Both the position numbers and the translations under genes were made by a program. A DNA stretch of 64,000 bases from DASXVX01 sp036504075 (GTDB lineage: Bacteria > Bacillota > Sulfobacillia > Symbiobacteriales > Symbiobacteriaceae): positions 62,001-126,000 of the forward strand of contig DASXVX010000013.1 of NCBI GenBank assembly GCA_036504075.1. Direction: 5' to 3'. The notes below the pieces were generated by a model, which searched no databases, had not been told where the DNA came from, and saw only the letters and a program-made list of their open reading frames with translations. This document shows positions 1 through 7,956 of this stretch, in pieces. Numbering within the stretch: position 1 is the stretch's first letter; each line of letters begins with the position of its first letter.

Positions 1-2
1 CC

Positions 3-656
3 AATGGTGCAGGCAAATCTACCTCCCTGAAGGCCATCTGCGGGCTTCTGGAACCAGAGAGTGGACACGTTCTATTGAACGGCCACGACGTCCATGCCTC
101 TCCCGTCCAAGCCAAGCACCACCTGGGATACGTACCTGACGGCCATGATCTACCCGATCTCGTCACCATGGCGGAGTACTTCGAATTCGTGGGGGCACTT
201 CGCGGATTGCCCAGAGGCGAGTCTATCGCTCGGGGCAAGGCCATCATGGAGCTTCTGCACGCAGAGCAGTACCTTGACAGTTACCTTGGAACCCTCTCGC
301 ACGGTACCAAGAAAAAGGTGCAAATCGTAGGAGCTCTCGTGGGCAAGCCGCGATTACTGGTGCTCGACGAGCCAACCAGCGGCTTGGACGCTGAGACTCA
401 GGCGGTATTTAAGGAACTAATCAAAGCATGCCGAAACCGAGGAATGGCGATTCTGATGGCCTCTCATAACCTGATGGCGGCGGAGTCTCTGTGTGATTCC
501 GTAACACTCATCCACCAGTCCGAGTGTTTGTTTTCTGGCCCCATGTTTGAGCTACTTAAGGGAGAACGCAACCTCGAAGACGCCGTGCTCTCCCTGGCAA
601 GAGGCACCGAATGGAGGCAGGAAGTTGCGCACACTGTGGATCGTCTTGCGCTTTGA
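3..656 (+). CDS. ABC transporter ATP-binding protein (5' end outside window)
   Basis: The nucleotide-binding subunit that powers an ABC exporter at the inner face of the membrane. The reading frame is open from the first bases, so the start lies upstream. A Walker A motif (NGAGKST) is encoded at the very edge (about bases 3-23), followed by an LSHGTKKKVQ signature, Walker B (LLVLDEPTSGLD) and an H-loop (MASHNL). The next gene, a membrane permease, begins before this one ends, as usual for ABC-2 type operons. The neighbouring PqqD-M50 gene suggests a peptide export or maturation setting, but the substrate cannot be read from the sequence. Confidence 0.93.
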   Translation, partial: NGAGKSTSLKAICGLLEPESGHVLLNGHDVHASPVQAKHHLGYVPDGHDLPDLVTMAEYFEFVGALRGLPRGESIARGKAIMELLHAEQYLDSYLGTLSHGTKKKVQIVGALVGKPRLLVLDEPTSGLDAETQAVFKELIKACRNRGMAILMASHNLMAAESLCDSVTLIHQSECLFSGPMFELLKGERNLEDAVLSLARGTEWRQEVAHTVDRLAL

Positions 657-2100
657 GTGGAGAATCGTGCGCAACACCGTGATCAGTTTCGCCCGTCGGA
701 ACCCCACAGGCGCATACCTGATCGGGGGACTTATGGCGGCGGCAATTTCGATGATCGTCTTGGCCAACTTGCTTCTGGCCGGCGGGTTGGTCGCAAAAAT
801 CCCCAACGCACTTACGCTGTTCATCTCTGTTTATATTGACCTCTGTTCCCTCATCGCCTTTGCCGCTGGAACGGTGTTGTCCGCTTTGGCACTGCGACGG
901 GGCCGCTTGATCACCGAGTCGATCCGTGTGCTGCCCGTGCCGCTCGTAACGCTCTGTGTTGGTCAACTGCTCCCCCTGTTCGCTCTGGCGATGAATGTGC
1001 TTTGGCTTATGACCAGCGGGGTATGGGTCGTCGTCATGAATCAGTATCAGTTGGTGCACTGGACAATACTTCTTGAGTCTTGGGTGCTGACGGTGGCCTC
1101 CGGATGGGCCGGTGTTGTCTGCTACGCCATAGGTACATATCTTCCCCGGGTCTTTACACGGGGCTCTGTTTCCCAGACCGGCCGCCTTGTGACCCAATGG
1201 GCCGTCATCCTGGCTGCAATTGCAGCGGCCGTTGCCCTGAGGAACGTACGGCTCTCTCCGGGAACCATCACCGATTGGACGACGCATGGCCTGGGTTCCA
1301 GCCTGTTGGCCATTCTCACGATGCTGATCCTTAGTGTCATTGGTTGGGTCGTTTCGGAAAGAACCTTGCGAGTGGATAATCCCGGTCCGGCGGCTACCAC
1401 TTGGATAAAGGTCCGCCTGCAGTCTCGCTCCCTGCAAGGAACGATTACTCGTTGGAGTTTTCTCGGTTTGCTGCGAGACTTGGATGCTTTCTCATATGTG
1501 TACGTCTTTTTGTTGGCATTGGGCTTGGGTTTGTGGGGTATTCGTTACGAAGTTCCGGAGGCATACGGATTTGTCAGCGGTGCCGCCCTGTACATCGCAG
1601 GCTTCGTAACCGGGTCGGTCGCCCTCTGCGCGGTCGGGTATGACGAAAGGATCTTTTGGGTGCTTCGCACTGCACCAATTCGCTTCGGCCAATACCTGGC
1701 TGGCAAGGCATGGGCACATGTCGGCTGGGGCATGGCCCTGTTCGGAATGCTCCTCGTGCTTGACGGGGGGATGGGGGGATTTGGCACTGAGCAGGTGCTG
1801 GCAGGTCTATCGGCACTCAGTGTCTGCCTTCTTGGCTTTTACCTCGGTTCTGTCGAACCCATCACACTGGAAGATCACGTACGAGTCACCGCTGCTTCCC
1901 TTTGCGTGGTGTTCCTATGGGGCGGCATCAACATCGTCGCGCACCTCTCGCTCCCTCAGGCGCTCGAAACGTGGAGTGTGCTCGCCCCTGTGTTAGTTGC
2001 AGCTACGTTATTGGCCACTCGGCTACGTCTCACCGTCTGGAAGCATACCTCTCTGTGGGACGAGCCCTCTCGCGACGCAGAGGTTGAAAGGGGAGCCTGA
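625..2100 (+). CDS. ABC transporter permease-like membrane protein
   Basis: A roughly 491-residue polytopic membrane protein with about ten or more hydrophobic segments, presumed to be the channel partner of the ATPase just upstream. I chose a TTG start at 625 because GGAGG lies at 613-617 with 7 bases of spacing. The longest open frame begins at 547 but would overlap the ATPase by over 100 bases with non-membrane sequence. No family motif beyond the hydrophobic pattern was recognised, so the permease call rests on topology and context. It ends 3 bases before the PqqD-M50 gene, consistent with one operon. Confidence 0.75.
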   Translation: MRTLWIVLRFEWRIVRNTVISFARRNPTGAYLIGGLMAAAISMIVLANLLLAGGLVAKIPNALTLFISVYIDLCSLIAFAAGTVLSALALRRGRLITESIRVLPVPLVTLCVGQLLPLFALAMNVLWLMTSGVWVVVMNQYQLVHWTILLESWVLTVASGWAGVVCYAIGTYLPRVFTRGSVSQTGRLVTQWAVILAAIAAAVALRNVRLSPGTITDWTTHGLGSSLLAILTMLILSVIGWVVSERTLRVDNPGPAATTWIKVRLQSRSLQGTITRWSFLGLLRDLDAFSYVYVFLLALGLGLWGIRYEVPEAYGFVSGAALYIAGFVTGSVALCAVGYDERIFWVLRTAPIRFGQYLAGKAWAHVGWGMALFGMLLVLDGGMGGFGTEQVLAGLSALSVCLLGFYLGSVEPITLEDHVRVTAASLCVVFLWGGINIVAHLSLPQALETWSVLAPVLVAATLLATRLRLTVWKHTSLWDEPSRDAEVERGA

Positions 2101-2103
2101 CCG

Positions 2104-3108
2104 TTGTTTGGTCACCAGCGCTTCGCCATGCCTAGCCGGGTGACATTGGTGGGGCAATCCCTTTTTGACCATGCAGTTGGTCGGGCTTATCCCCTCAACG
2201 AGACCGGGTACCAAATCGTGGTCAGGCTGACCGAGGGGCATACCGTTTCCGACGCCGTGTCTGCTCTCGTAGACTTGTATCAAGTGCCGGCTGGCAACGT
2301 CCAAGAGAGTGTCGTGCAGTTCGCCCGCAAGCTTAACCAGGCGCACTTGTTGAACCTGGCGGTTGTCGGCGGCCCTCAATCCTTCCCACGAGATGCACTC
2401 TCCCTACTCAGGCTGTTTCGAGCCTACGGATTCGTTACACGCCTGGACCTTGACACCTATTCGCTCTTTCATGCGACAGTTATGATCGCTGTAGCGTTCC
2501 TCGTGCGATGGCGATTGCTGTTGCTGGGGCTTTACTCACTGCTGGCGGCCGCTGCGCTGATTCACTTTGATGTCTGGCTGCTCTTTCTAGGGCTCGTTCC
2601 GTTAAGTCTAGCAACGGCATTGGCCTGTCATGAAGCGGGACACGTTGCAGCCATCAGGGCACTTAGCGAAGGCCGCCATCCCTACTACCTCGTTGTCGAG
2701 CCACTGACTGCAAGCGTTTATCGCAGCAGATTTACTGACTGGAGGCAGGAATGCCTCGTTAGCCTGGCCGGACCGATACCAACGCTTGCAGTTGGATTTT
2801 TCGCGATCCTGGTAAGCGTCGGGTTTGGGGCTTATCAATTTGCGGTGGTCATGCTACCCTTCTTACTTCAAGGGGCAACATTGCTTCCCGTGTGGGGAGA
2901 TGGGTGGAATGTCGTTACAGCCTTGCGTCAGGCAAGTGGGGATCGACATTATCAGGGAGGTGTTCCAAGTGGCGAAGCAGAGGTTAATGAAGCTAGCGCT
3001 GGCTGCGGTTACCGGTTTTGTGATGGGACTACTGCTTGTGGGTATCGCCATAGCTGGGCTGGTTATGGCCGTCATGCTAAACATAACACCCGCGGTACAC
3101 CTCTTTAG
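2104..3108 (+). CDS. PqqD-domain / M50-type membrane metalloprotease fusion, possibly frameshifted
   Basis: Residues about 28-85 resemble a PqqD/RiPP-recognition domain (YPLNETGYQIV, then helices ending in NQAHLL). Hydrophobic segments follow, with HEAGH at residues 176-180, the zinc motif of site-2-protease-like M50 peptidases, and a later WGDGWN segment of the DG-motif kind. PqqD-M50 proteins are known beside ABC transporters in peptide-modification loci. The TTG start at 2104 has an AAGGGGAG site upstream. After about residue 280 the protein becomes polar and rich in G, R and C, unlike a membrane protease, while another frame continues with plausible membrane sequence into the next gene. 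The 3' end may therefore be frameshifted. Confidence 0.72.
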   Translation: MFGHQRFAMPSRVTLVGQSLFDHAVGRAYPLNETGYQIVVRLTEGHTVSDAVSALVDLYQVPAGNVQESVVQFARKLNQAHLLNLAVVGGPQSFPRDALSLLRLFRAYGFVTRLDLDTYSLFHATVMIAVAFLVRWRLLLLGLYSLLAAAALIHFDVWLLFLGLVPLSLATALACHEAGHVAAIRALSEGRHPYYLVVEPLTASVYRSRFTDWRQECLVSLAGPIPTLAVGFFAILVSVGFGAYQFAVVMLPFLLQGATLLPVWGDGWNVVTALRQASGDRHYQGGVPSGEAEVNEASAGCGYRFCDGTTACGYRHSWAGYGRHAKHNTRGTPL

Positions 3109-3253
3109 TGGTCTCCACATCGTTTGGATTGACATGGTGGACAATCAGGTCAGCGTGACCGTCAGGGAGGCGGTCCTTCTCCCCGCCCTCGCTTCGGCGG
3201 CGGTGAGCGCTTGTCTCGCGTACTTGGTGCGCGGGAGGAGGAAGGCGGTGTGA
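2969..3253 (+). CDS. Small membrane protein, or displaced C-terminus of the PqqD-M50 protease
   Basis: GTG at 2969 with GGGAGG at 2955-2960 gives a 94-residue protein with two or three hydrophobic segments (FVMGLLLVGIAIAGLVMAVML near the start and another near the end). It overlaps the upstream protease frame by 140 bases, far more than other genes here. The same frame is open further upstream and encodes IDIIREVFQVAKQRL, which would join naturally to the protease if one indel lay near 2940. So it is either a separate small membrane protein or the true end of the protease. It shares a 4-base GTGA overlap with the next gene. Confidence 0.55.
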   Translation: MAKQRLMKLALAAVTGFVMGLLLVGIAIAGLVMAVMLNITPAVHLFSGLHIVWIDMVDNQVSVTVREAVLLPALASAAVSACLAYLVRGRRKAV

Positions 3254-3885
3254 GTGCCCTCCGCGGCTTCCTGCTGGGGACCCTTCTCTCCATCACCGAT
3301 CCCCCGCAGGCGGTACGTGAACTTACCAAAGCCCAGGTCCTGGGTGGGGTCTACCTCTTCAGCGCCGTGGCTACACTTCTCGGCGGCGTGGCCGCGGTGA
3401 ACCTCGCATTTGCAGCTCCCACCTCCGATGAAGTAGCGGGGCTGTCCGCACAAGCCATATACCGCGCCGGTATCGGGGGCGCAGTCTTGGCGGGGCTGCT
3501 AGTGCCGTTGGTCATGCCACTGGCGGCGGCCTTTCTCCCGTGGCTTGTAACCGAGTTTTCTCCGCACCCGACGTCTTATGGCGTACACATCCGCATCTTG
3601 ATGGTCGCCCTGACGCCGGCGATCGTGATCGGAAACACGGTCAGTTTCGTGTTCCAACAATTCACCGGACTTGCGTTTGACTCTTCGGCGCGGACCGTGT
3701 TACATGCCAGCACTCATTCCATGCAACTCACTCTTGGTTACGTGGATGTATTCCTCATTTGGTGCGTGGTTGTTGCTTACATCGCGTATCGGTCGGTCCT
3801 ACGGATGTCGCCAGCCAGAGCGCTCCTCCTCTCCATTCTTGGAGGTTCGTGCATCGCCCTGTTTCATTCAGTCGGACTGACATAG
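3250..3885 (+). CDS. Integral membrane protein, five or so segments, function unknown
   Basis: A 211-residue hydrophobic protein starting at GTG 3250, which overlaps the preceding stop as GTGA and has GGAGGAGG a few bases upstream. Hydrophobic stretches are spaced along the length (QVLGGVYLFSAVATLLGGVAAV, AVLAGLLVPLVMPLAAAFLPW, ILMVALTPAIVIGNTVSFVF and two more near the end). The layout recalls Yip1-like membrane proteins, but I do not see a defining motif. It is the last gene of the ABC/PqqD-M50 operon and is followed by a terminator-like hairpin. Confidence 0.65.
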   Translation: MSALRGFLLGTLLSITDPPQAVRELTKAQVLGGVYLFSAVATLLGGVAAVNLAFAAPTSDEVAGLSAQAIYRAGIGGAVLAGLLVPLVMPLAAAFLPWLVTEFSPHPTSYGVHIRILMVALTPAIVIGNTVSFVFQQFTGLAFDSSARTVLHASTHSMQLTLGYVDVFLIWCVVVAYIAYRSVLRMSPARALLLSILGGSCIALFHSVGLT

Positions 3886-3896
3886 CGGACTGCGCT

Positions 3897-3926
3897 CCCC
3901 CACGGTATGAACTGTGGGGGCCTTTC
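3897..3926 (+). terminator. Likely intrinsic terminator of the ABC/PqqD-M50 operon
   Basis: A perfect 7-bp stem (CCCCCAC at 3897-3903 with GTGGGGG at 3914-3920) is followed by CCTTTCTT. The T-run is weak, but the position right after the last gene fits termination. Confidence 0.6.
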
Positions 3927-4081
3927 TTGGCCGGTCCTATATTCTGAACCGGCCCGCTGTCGCAGAATGGCTGGAAGCCGACCGACATTCCGGAAAGTGT
4001 GGAACCTGTGGTCGTTCGTGCGGGAACCCATGTCATTCCGCTGACCCACCCTTCGGCGAGAGGTCATCGACCACCCGGACA

Positions 4082-4444
4082 TCACGACAATTCAACCTCG
4101 CCTCCACAGATCGGGCACACTCCGCTCTTGACGTTGGAACGTGCCTTGGTGCCGCACACGGTACACGTGCCAAACTGGCAGAAACCCCAGTCAGGGCCAG
4201 TGCCCTCCGGATACACGACCCGATTTATGTAGGCGACGGCTTCCACGCTCCAAGGTCCCCACGTCTCCGGTTCCCCTGGCGTTGATTCCAGACGGCTTTC
4301 GGCGATGCCGCGGAAGTAGTGGTTCCGGTTGTATGGCGATTCCTCCGGGTTGGGCTGCTTGGCCCTGAAGACCTGTTCCAAGATGACCAAGAACTCTTCG
4401 TCCGGAATCGCTCTCAGGTACTCGCTGATGTCTTCCCGGCGCAT
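4082..4444 (-). CDS. Hypothetical protein with C-terminal zinc ribbon
   Basis: A 120-residue soluble protein. The last 35 residues hold CTVCGTKARSNVKSGVCPICGGEVEL, two CxxC pairs of zinc-ribbon type. The N-terminal part is acidic and contains no recognised domain. It lies 80 bases downstream of a gene for an HEIWH-type metallopeptidase-like protein on the same strand, so the two may be co-transcribed. No function can be assigned. Confidence 0.75.
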   Translation of the reverse strand: MRREDISEYLRAIPDEEFLVILEQVFRAKQPNPEESPYNRNHYFRGIAESRLESTPGEPETWGPWSVEAVAYINRVVYPEGTGPDWGFCQFGTCTVCGTKARSNVKSGVCPICGGEVELS

Positions 4445-4524
4445 GCTGCCATCTCCCTCTGGTCGTCACGTCCTCGGGCGCCCAAACCCAGTCGGCATGC
4501 CGGATCGTGGGGCAGCCTGGTGCA

Positions 4525-5550
4525 TCAGTGCTGAAGGTCGGTCACCAGTTGGATCAGTGCGTCAGGCAGGCGGCATCGACCGCCTGCCAAGGCGGCCTGT
4601 TGGTAAGCCAACAGGAAGGCCAAGGGATCAGGCACAGTTGCGATCAGCACGTCCCGTCCCAACTGATGGTCGATGGCCTTGGCCATGTGCAGCCCATGAA
4701 GATACCCGGGCTGATCGGGCAGCGATTCCTCATAGTCCCTGTAGGCTTGGATATCCCCTCTCAGCAGGCGCTGCAAAGCTACTGACAGTTGGTCCAGGTG
4801 TTCACAGGGGTGAGACTCGATCGTGCAGACGTAGTCCAGGAAAGCTCGTGCCTGGTCCCTGGCCTCCTGGTCACTCGTCTGAACTGCCACCCTGGCATAT
4901 TGTTCATGGGTACCGCCAATCACACAATTGACGATGCCCTCAGATTGGAGCCGAAACAGCGGTCCGAACCAACGCTCCGTTTCCATGCGATGCCCTTCCA
5001 CCGCTGCCGAATGGCCAGTGTGCCAGATTTCGTGGGCCAGGAATTGCCGAACGGCCTCGGGGTCATCTGCCAGATGCCTCAGGAGATTGAGATCGACGTA
5101 GATGTCGCTGCCCGAAAAAAAGCCGCCACTGGATGTTCCTAATACTAGATGCACTGTCGGGGAGACGCGGGTTCCCGCGGGCAAGTTTGGCACGATCTCT
5201 GCATCCATCGACTTCGCCAGTGCTTCGCCCAAACCGTTTGCGGCCGTGGCCGCGATCCCGCGTAGCTCAGAAAGGTGCTGGATAGAAGCGCAGGCATTCT
5301 CAACCATCCTCCGCTGCCGCACTCCCAGTTCCAACTGCTCATCGCTTACGGCGGCCTCCCAGATGCGGCGCCACTCGGCAAACGTGAGGTTTCGGCCACC
5401 TTCCTCAGACACTCTACCATTCGCCAGGATTCCGGACATGGCCGGGTCGCGGGCGATGGCCTCCCAGAGCTCCTCAGGCGCCGGTAGTCCCTGTACGAGG
5501 TCATGTAGGACAGGAAGCAGCACCATGACAACGCCAAGGTCCAGATTCAC
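4525..5550 (-). CDS. Putative zinc metallopeptidase-like protein (HEIWH motif)
   Basis: A 341-residue protein starting at GTG with an AGAGGTGA site upstream. HEIWH at residues 173-177 is a classical HExxH zinc motif, followed by WFGPLFRLQSEGIVN, whose glutamate is a candidate third zinc ligand as in gluzincins. This resembles DUF5700-type putative peptidases, which are poorly characterised. No signal peptide is clear, though the N-terminus (LGVVMVLLPVLHDLV) is mildly hydrophobic. The downstream neighbour is a small zinc-ribbon protein. Confidence 0.7.
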   Translation of the reverse strand: MNLDLGVVMVLLPVLHDLVQGLPAPEELWEAIARDPAMSGILANGRVSEEGGRNLTFAEWRRIWEAAVSDEQLELGVRQRRMVENACASIQHLSELRGIAATAANGLGEALAKSMDAEIVPNLPAGTRVSPTVHLVLGTSSGGFFSGSDIYVDLNLLRHLADDPEAVRQFLAHEIWHTGHSAAVEGHRMETERWFGPLFRLQSEGIVNCVIGGTHEQYARVAVQTSDQEARDQARAFLDYVCTIESHPCEHLDQLSVALQRLLRGDIQAYRDYEESLPDQPGYLHGLHMAKAIDHQLGRDVLIATVPDPLAFLLAYQQAALAGGRCRLPDALIQLVTDLQH

Positions 5551-5861
5551 GAGCTGTCACCTCTGTTGGTCGGATACAGGTACTCATGAAAATTCTCGGC
5601 TGAACTGGGTAATCCTGCCGAATCAAACTGCCGGTCTGCAGCGGGAAGCGCTGGGGCCATCCCGCCAGGCAGAAGCCGCCCGTGGCCCGGCGCCCATCGG
5701 TGTCATTCCCTGCCGCTGGGCGGCGAACGTGTTGCAGGATCGCAAGGACTTATGTCCAATATTACAGGACATCCCCAGAAATGGGGGCGCAGATGAGGGG
5801 CGCACCCCGATGCACCGCCAAGACAAGAGCCATACCAGCACGTCTTACCACCCGTCGGAAA
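5551..5861. other. Intergenic stretch without a recognised gene
   Basis: 311 bases between a leftward peptidase-like gene and a rightward GGDEF gene, so it should hold divergent promoters. The only structure noted is an inverted repeat, ATGTCC at 5752-5757 and GGACAT at 5767-5772 separated by 9 bases, which could be an operator. The open frames here read as non-coding. Confidence 0.45.
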
Positions 5862-6950
5862 GTGGGGTTGCCCTTGCTTGTGGAGTTCTTACGCGGGCTC
5901 TTCGTCAACGTCTGCATTCTCGTCACCCTCTCCTCGCTTGGCGCCAGCCTGATTAAGGGCCCGTTCGAGCGCACTGATCGACGGTGGCGGTGGCTGGTCG
6001 TGAGCGTTGTTCCCGTCGTAATCGGCGTGACCTTGATGCAGTTTCCGGTGATATGGCACGACGGTGTGATTATTGACCTGCGGCTTGTTCCGGTCTTTTT
6101 TGCGGCCGCGTTAGGCGGGCCGGTTTCGGGTGTGACCACGACGCTGGGATTGGCAGTCTATCGATATCAGTTGGGCGGTCCGGGGACGCTTTCGGGGGTT
6201 CTTGGCTTGTTTGTCGCCGGGGCCACTGCCAGCCTGCTGTTTGCCCGTTCGTCCGGACTTCCGCAGCCATTCGGGGTGCTCTGGCGGGCGGCCGTGACCT
6301 ACGACATGGGTGCGCTGTCCATTCTGATTCTCCCCGGGACCGGCGTGCGGCTGTTCACGCTCACGGCCTTTCCGCTGCTTGTGGCGGAACTGGCCAGCAC
6401 CTGGGTAATCGCTTCCTTTATGAAGCACAGGGTTAAGGCGGCCCAGCGGGAACACGAGGCCAAAGTGATGGCTGAGACCGACCACCTGACCGGCCTGTAC
6501 AACGTGAGGTCCATGCACCAGATGCTTTCCACCCACGAACACGGGGGTTGCCTGCTGGTCCTGGATATTGACCACTTCAAAAACGTGAATGACACCTACG
6601 GTCATCTGTTCGGAGACCTCGTGCTGAAGCAGTGTGCTCACGTGATGCGGGAGGCCGTGCGGTCTCAGGATTGGGTGTTTCGCTCCGGCGGTGAGGAGTT
6701 CGTCGTGCTGCTCCGGGATTGCCCGCTCGACGCCGGCGCGGCAATTGCCGACCGGCTTCGCCAGACGATGGCAGGCATGCCCATGCAGGGAGATGGCAAG
6801 CGCATCTTCGTTACCATCTCCGGCGGACTGGTCCGGCTCGAAACCGGGGACGATGTGCCTGGCCGCATCTCAGCCGCCGATCAGCTGATGTATCAGGCGA
6901 AAGCGGAGGGCCGCAACCGGATCTGTGCCGAACGGCCCCTCCTGTACTAG
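5862..6950 (+). CDS. Membrane diguanylate cyclase (5TM sensor + GGDEF)
   Basis: Makes cyclic di-GMP from two GTP. The N-terminal 200 residues carry about five membrane segments like the 5TM receptor module of LytS-type sensors, then a GGDEF domain with active site GGEEF and a following conserved region (ISAADQLMYQAKAEGRNRI). RSQD lies exactly five residues before GGEEF, matching the RxxD inhibitory site, so feedback inhibition is probably retained. The start is uncertain: GTG 5862, TTG 5868, TTG 5874 and GTG 5880 are in frame behind a GGAAAG/GGGG purine stretch. The longer frame from 5682 encodes implausible residues. Confidence 0.88.
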   Translation: MGLPLLVEFLRGLFVNVCILVTLSSLGASLIKGPFERTDRRWRWLVVSVVPVVIGVTLMQFPVIWHDGVIIDLRLVPVFFAAALGGPVSGVTTTLGLAVYRYQLGGPGTLSGVLGLFVAGATASLLFARSSGLPQPFGVLWRAAVTYDMGALSILILPGTGVRLFTLTAFPLLVAELASTWVIASFMKHRVKAAQREHEAKVMAETDHLTGLYNVRSMHQMLSTHEHGGCLLVLDIDHFKNVNDTYGHLFGDLVLKQCAHVMREAVRSQDWVFRSGGEEFVVLLRDCPLDAGAAIADRLRQTMAGMPMQGDGKRIFVTISGGLVRLETGDDVPGRISAADQLMYQAKAEGRNRICAERPLLY

Positions 6951-6986
6951 GACCCGGACGGCAACGAGTTCTGCCTGAAGGGCTGA
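6951..6986 (+). pseudogene. C-terminal scrap of a glyoxalase/VOC-family gene
   Basis: Directly after the GGDEF stop codon, and in the same frame, lies DPDGNEFCLKG plus a stop. This is the typical last strand of vicinal-oxygen-chelate (glyoxalase/bleomycin-resistance) proteins. Nothing else of such a gene is present, so it looks like a remnant left when the GGDEF gene or its downstream junction was formed. Confidence 0.5.
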
Positions 6987-7011
6987 CCCGGTGAAAAACT
7001 ACCCCGGCCGA

Positions 7012-7956
7012 TCAGACCGGCCCCCCGGCCACAAGCCGGCCGATCAGGAACCGGACGTTGTCGCGAAACCAATACTCCGCCAGTCCCTCCGGGACCGGAA
7101 TCTGGTCCGCAAACTCCGCTGTGGCACCGCCGGCTGCTGCTTGCCGCACGATGTCCAACAACCGCTCAATATACCGTCGGGCCTCGCTGAGGGCTGCAGC
7201 GGCAGGCAGAATCCCTCCGTGTCCCGTGACGATGACCCGCGGGTTCAACGCTGCCAACTGGTCCAGCACGGCGAGCCATCGTTCGGTGTTACCGTAGCGA
7301 AAGACCAGGTTTCCCTCGGTCACCAGATCACCGGTGAAGAGAATGGACTCCTCCGGGAGGTGCAGGACCACATCGCATCCGGAATGCCCTCCGTCGTACG
7401 CGAGCAGCCTGGCGGTTCGATGAGACCCATGGAAAGTCAGCTCATCTGCGAACGACTGGTTTGGCAGTCGATAGTCGGCTGGACTCGGAAAGCCGGCGAG
7501 AAAGGCGCGCCCATCCGCCAACTCTTTTGCCAACCTGGTGCGCTCTTGCGCGTCTTCAGCCTGGGACAGTTGGTCTTCGAGCCTCCGGACAGACTGCAGG
7601 ATCTGGTTGCGGAATCCGTCCATCCGTTGCAGTCCCATGGCCGCCATGACCGTGCGGGTGGCATTGGCTGTGATCAGGGACGCATCTACCGCAAACACCA
7701 CATTGCCATGCACGTGGTCGGGGTGATCGTGGCTGTTGATCACATACGCAATGGGGAGTCCGGTGAGCGCCTCGGCCGCACTGCGTAATTCCCGTGCCGC
7801 CGGTATGGTGGCGAAGGTGTCAAAGACCAGCGTCCGGTCGTCGAGCACGACGATGCCCGCGTTGCATGCGGCACTGCCGTCCGGCGTCGCGATCGCGGCA
7901 TAGACGCCCTCGGCCAACTGCTCAATCGTGAAGTGTCGGTACTTAATGGAAGCCAT
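7012..7956 (-). CDS. Metallo-beta-lactamase-fold hydrolase
   Basis: A 314-residue MBL-fold protein. The metal site appears as SHDHPDHVHGN (HxHxDH), with later metal ligands in GGHSGCDVVLHL and VTGHGG. The fold also serves quinoprotein-relay SoxH-like and glyoxalase II-like enzymes, so the substrate is unknown. It overlaps the end of the upstream cyclase-family gene by 14 bases and the pair is surely an operon. The assigned ATG sits only a few bases after GGAGGGGG, so translation may rely on coupling. Confidence 0.88.
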   Translation of the reverse strand: MASIKYRHFTIEQLAEGVYAAIATPDGSAACNAGIVVLDDRTLVFDTFATIPAARELRSAAEALTGLPIAYVINSHDHPDHVHGNVVFAVDASLITANATRTVMAAMGLQRMDGFRNQILQSVRRLEDQLSQAEDAQERTRLAKELADGRAFLAGFPSPADYRLPNQSFADELTFHGSHRTARLLAYDGGHSGCDVVLHLPEESILFTGDLVTEGNLVFRYGNTERWLAVLDQLAALNPRVIVTGHGGILPAAAALSEARRYIERLLDIVRQAAAGGATAEFADQIPVPEGLAEYWFRDNVRFLIGRLVAGGPV

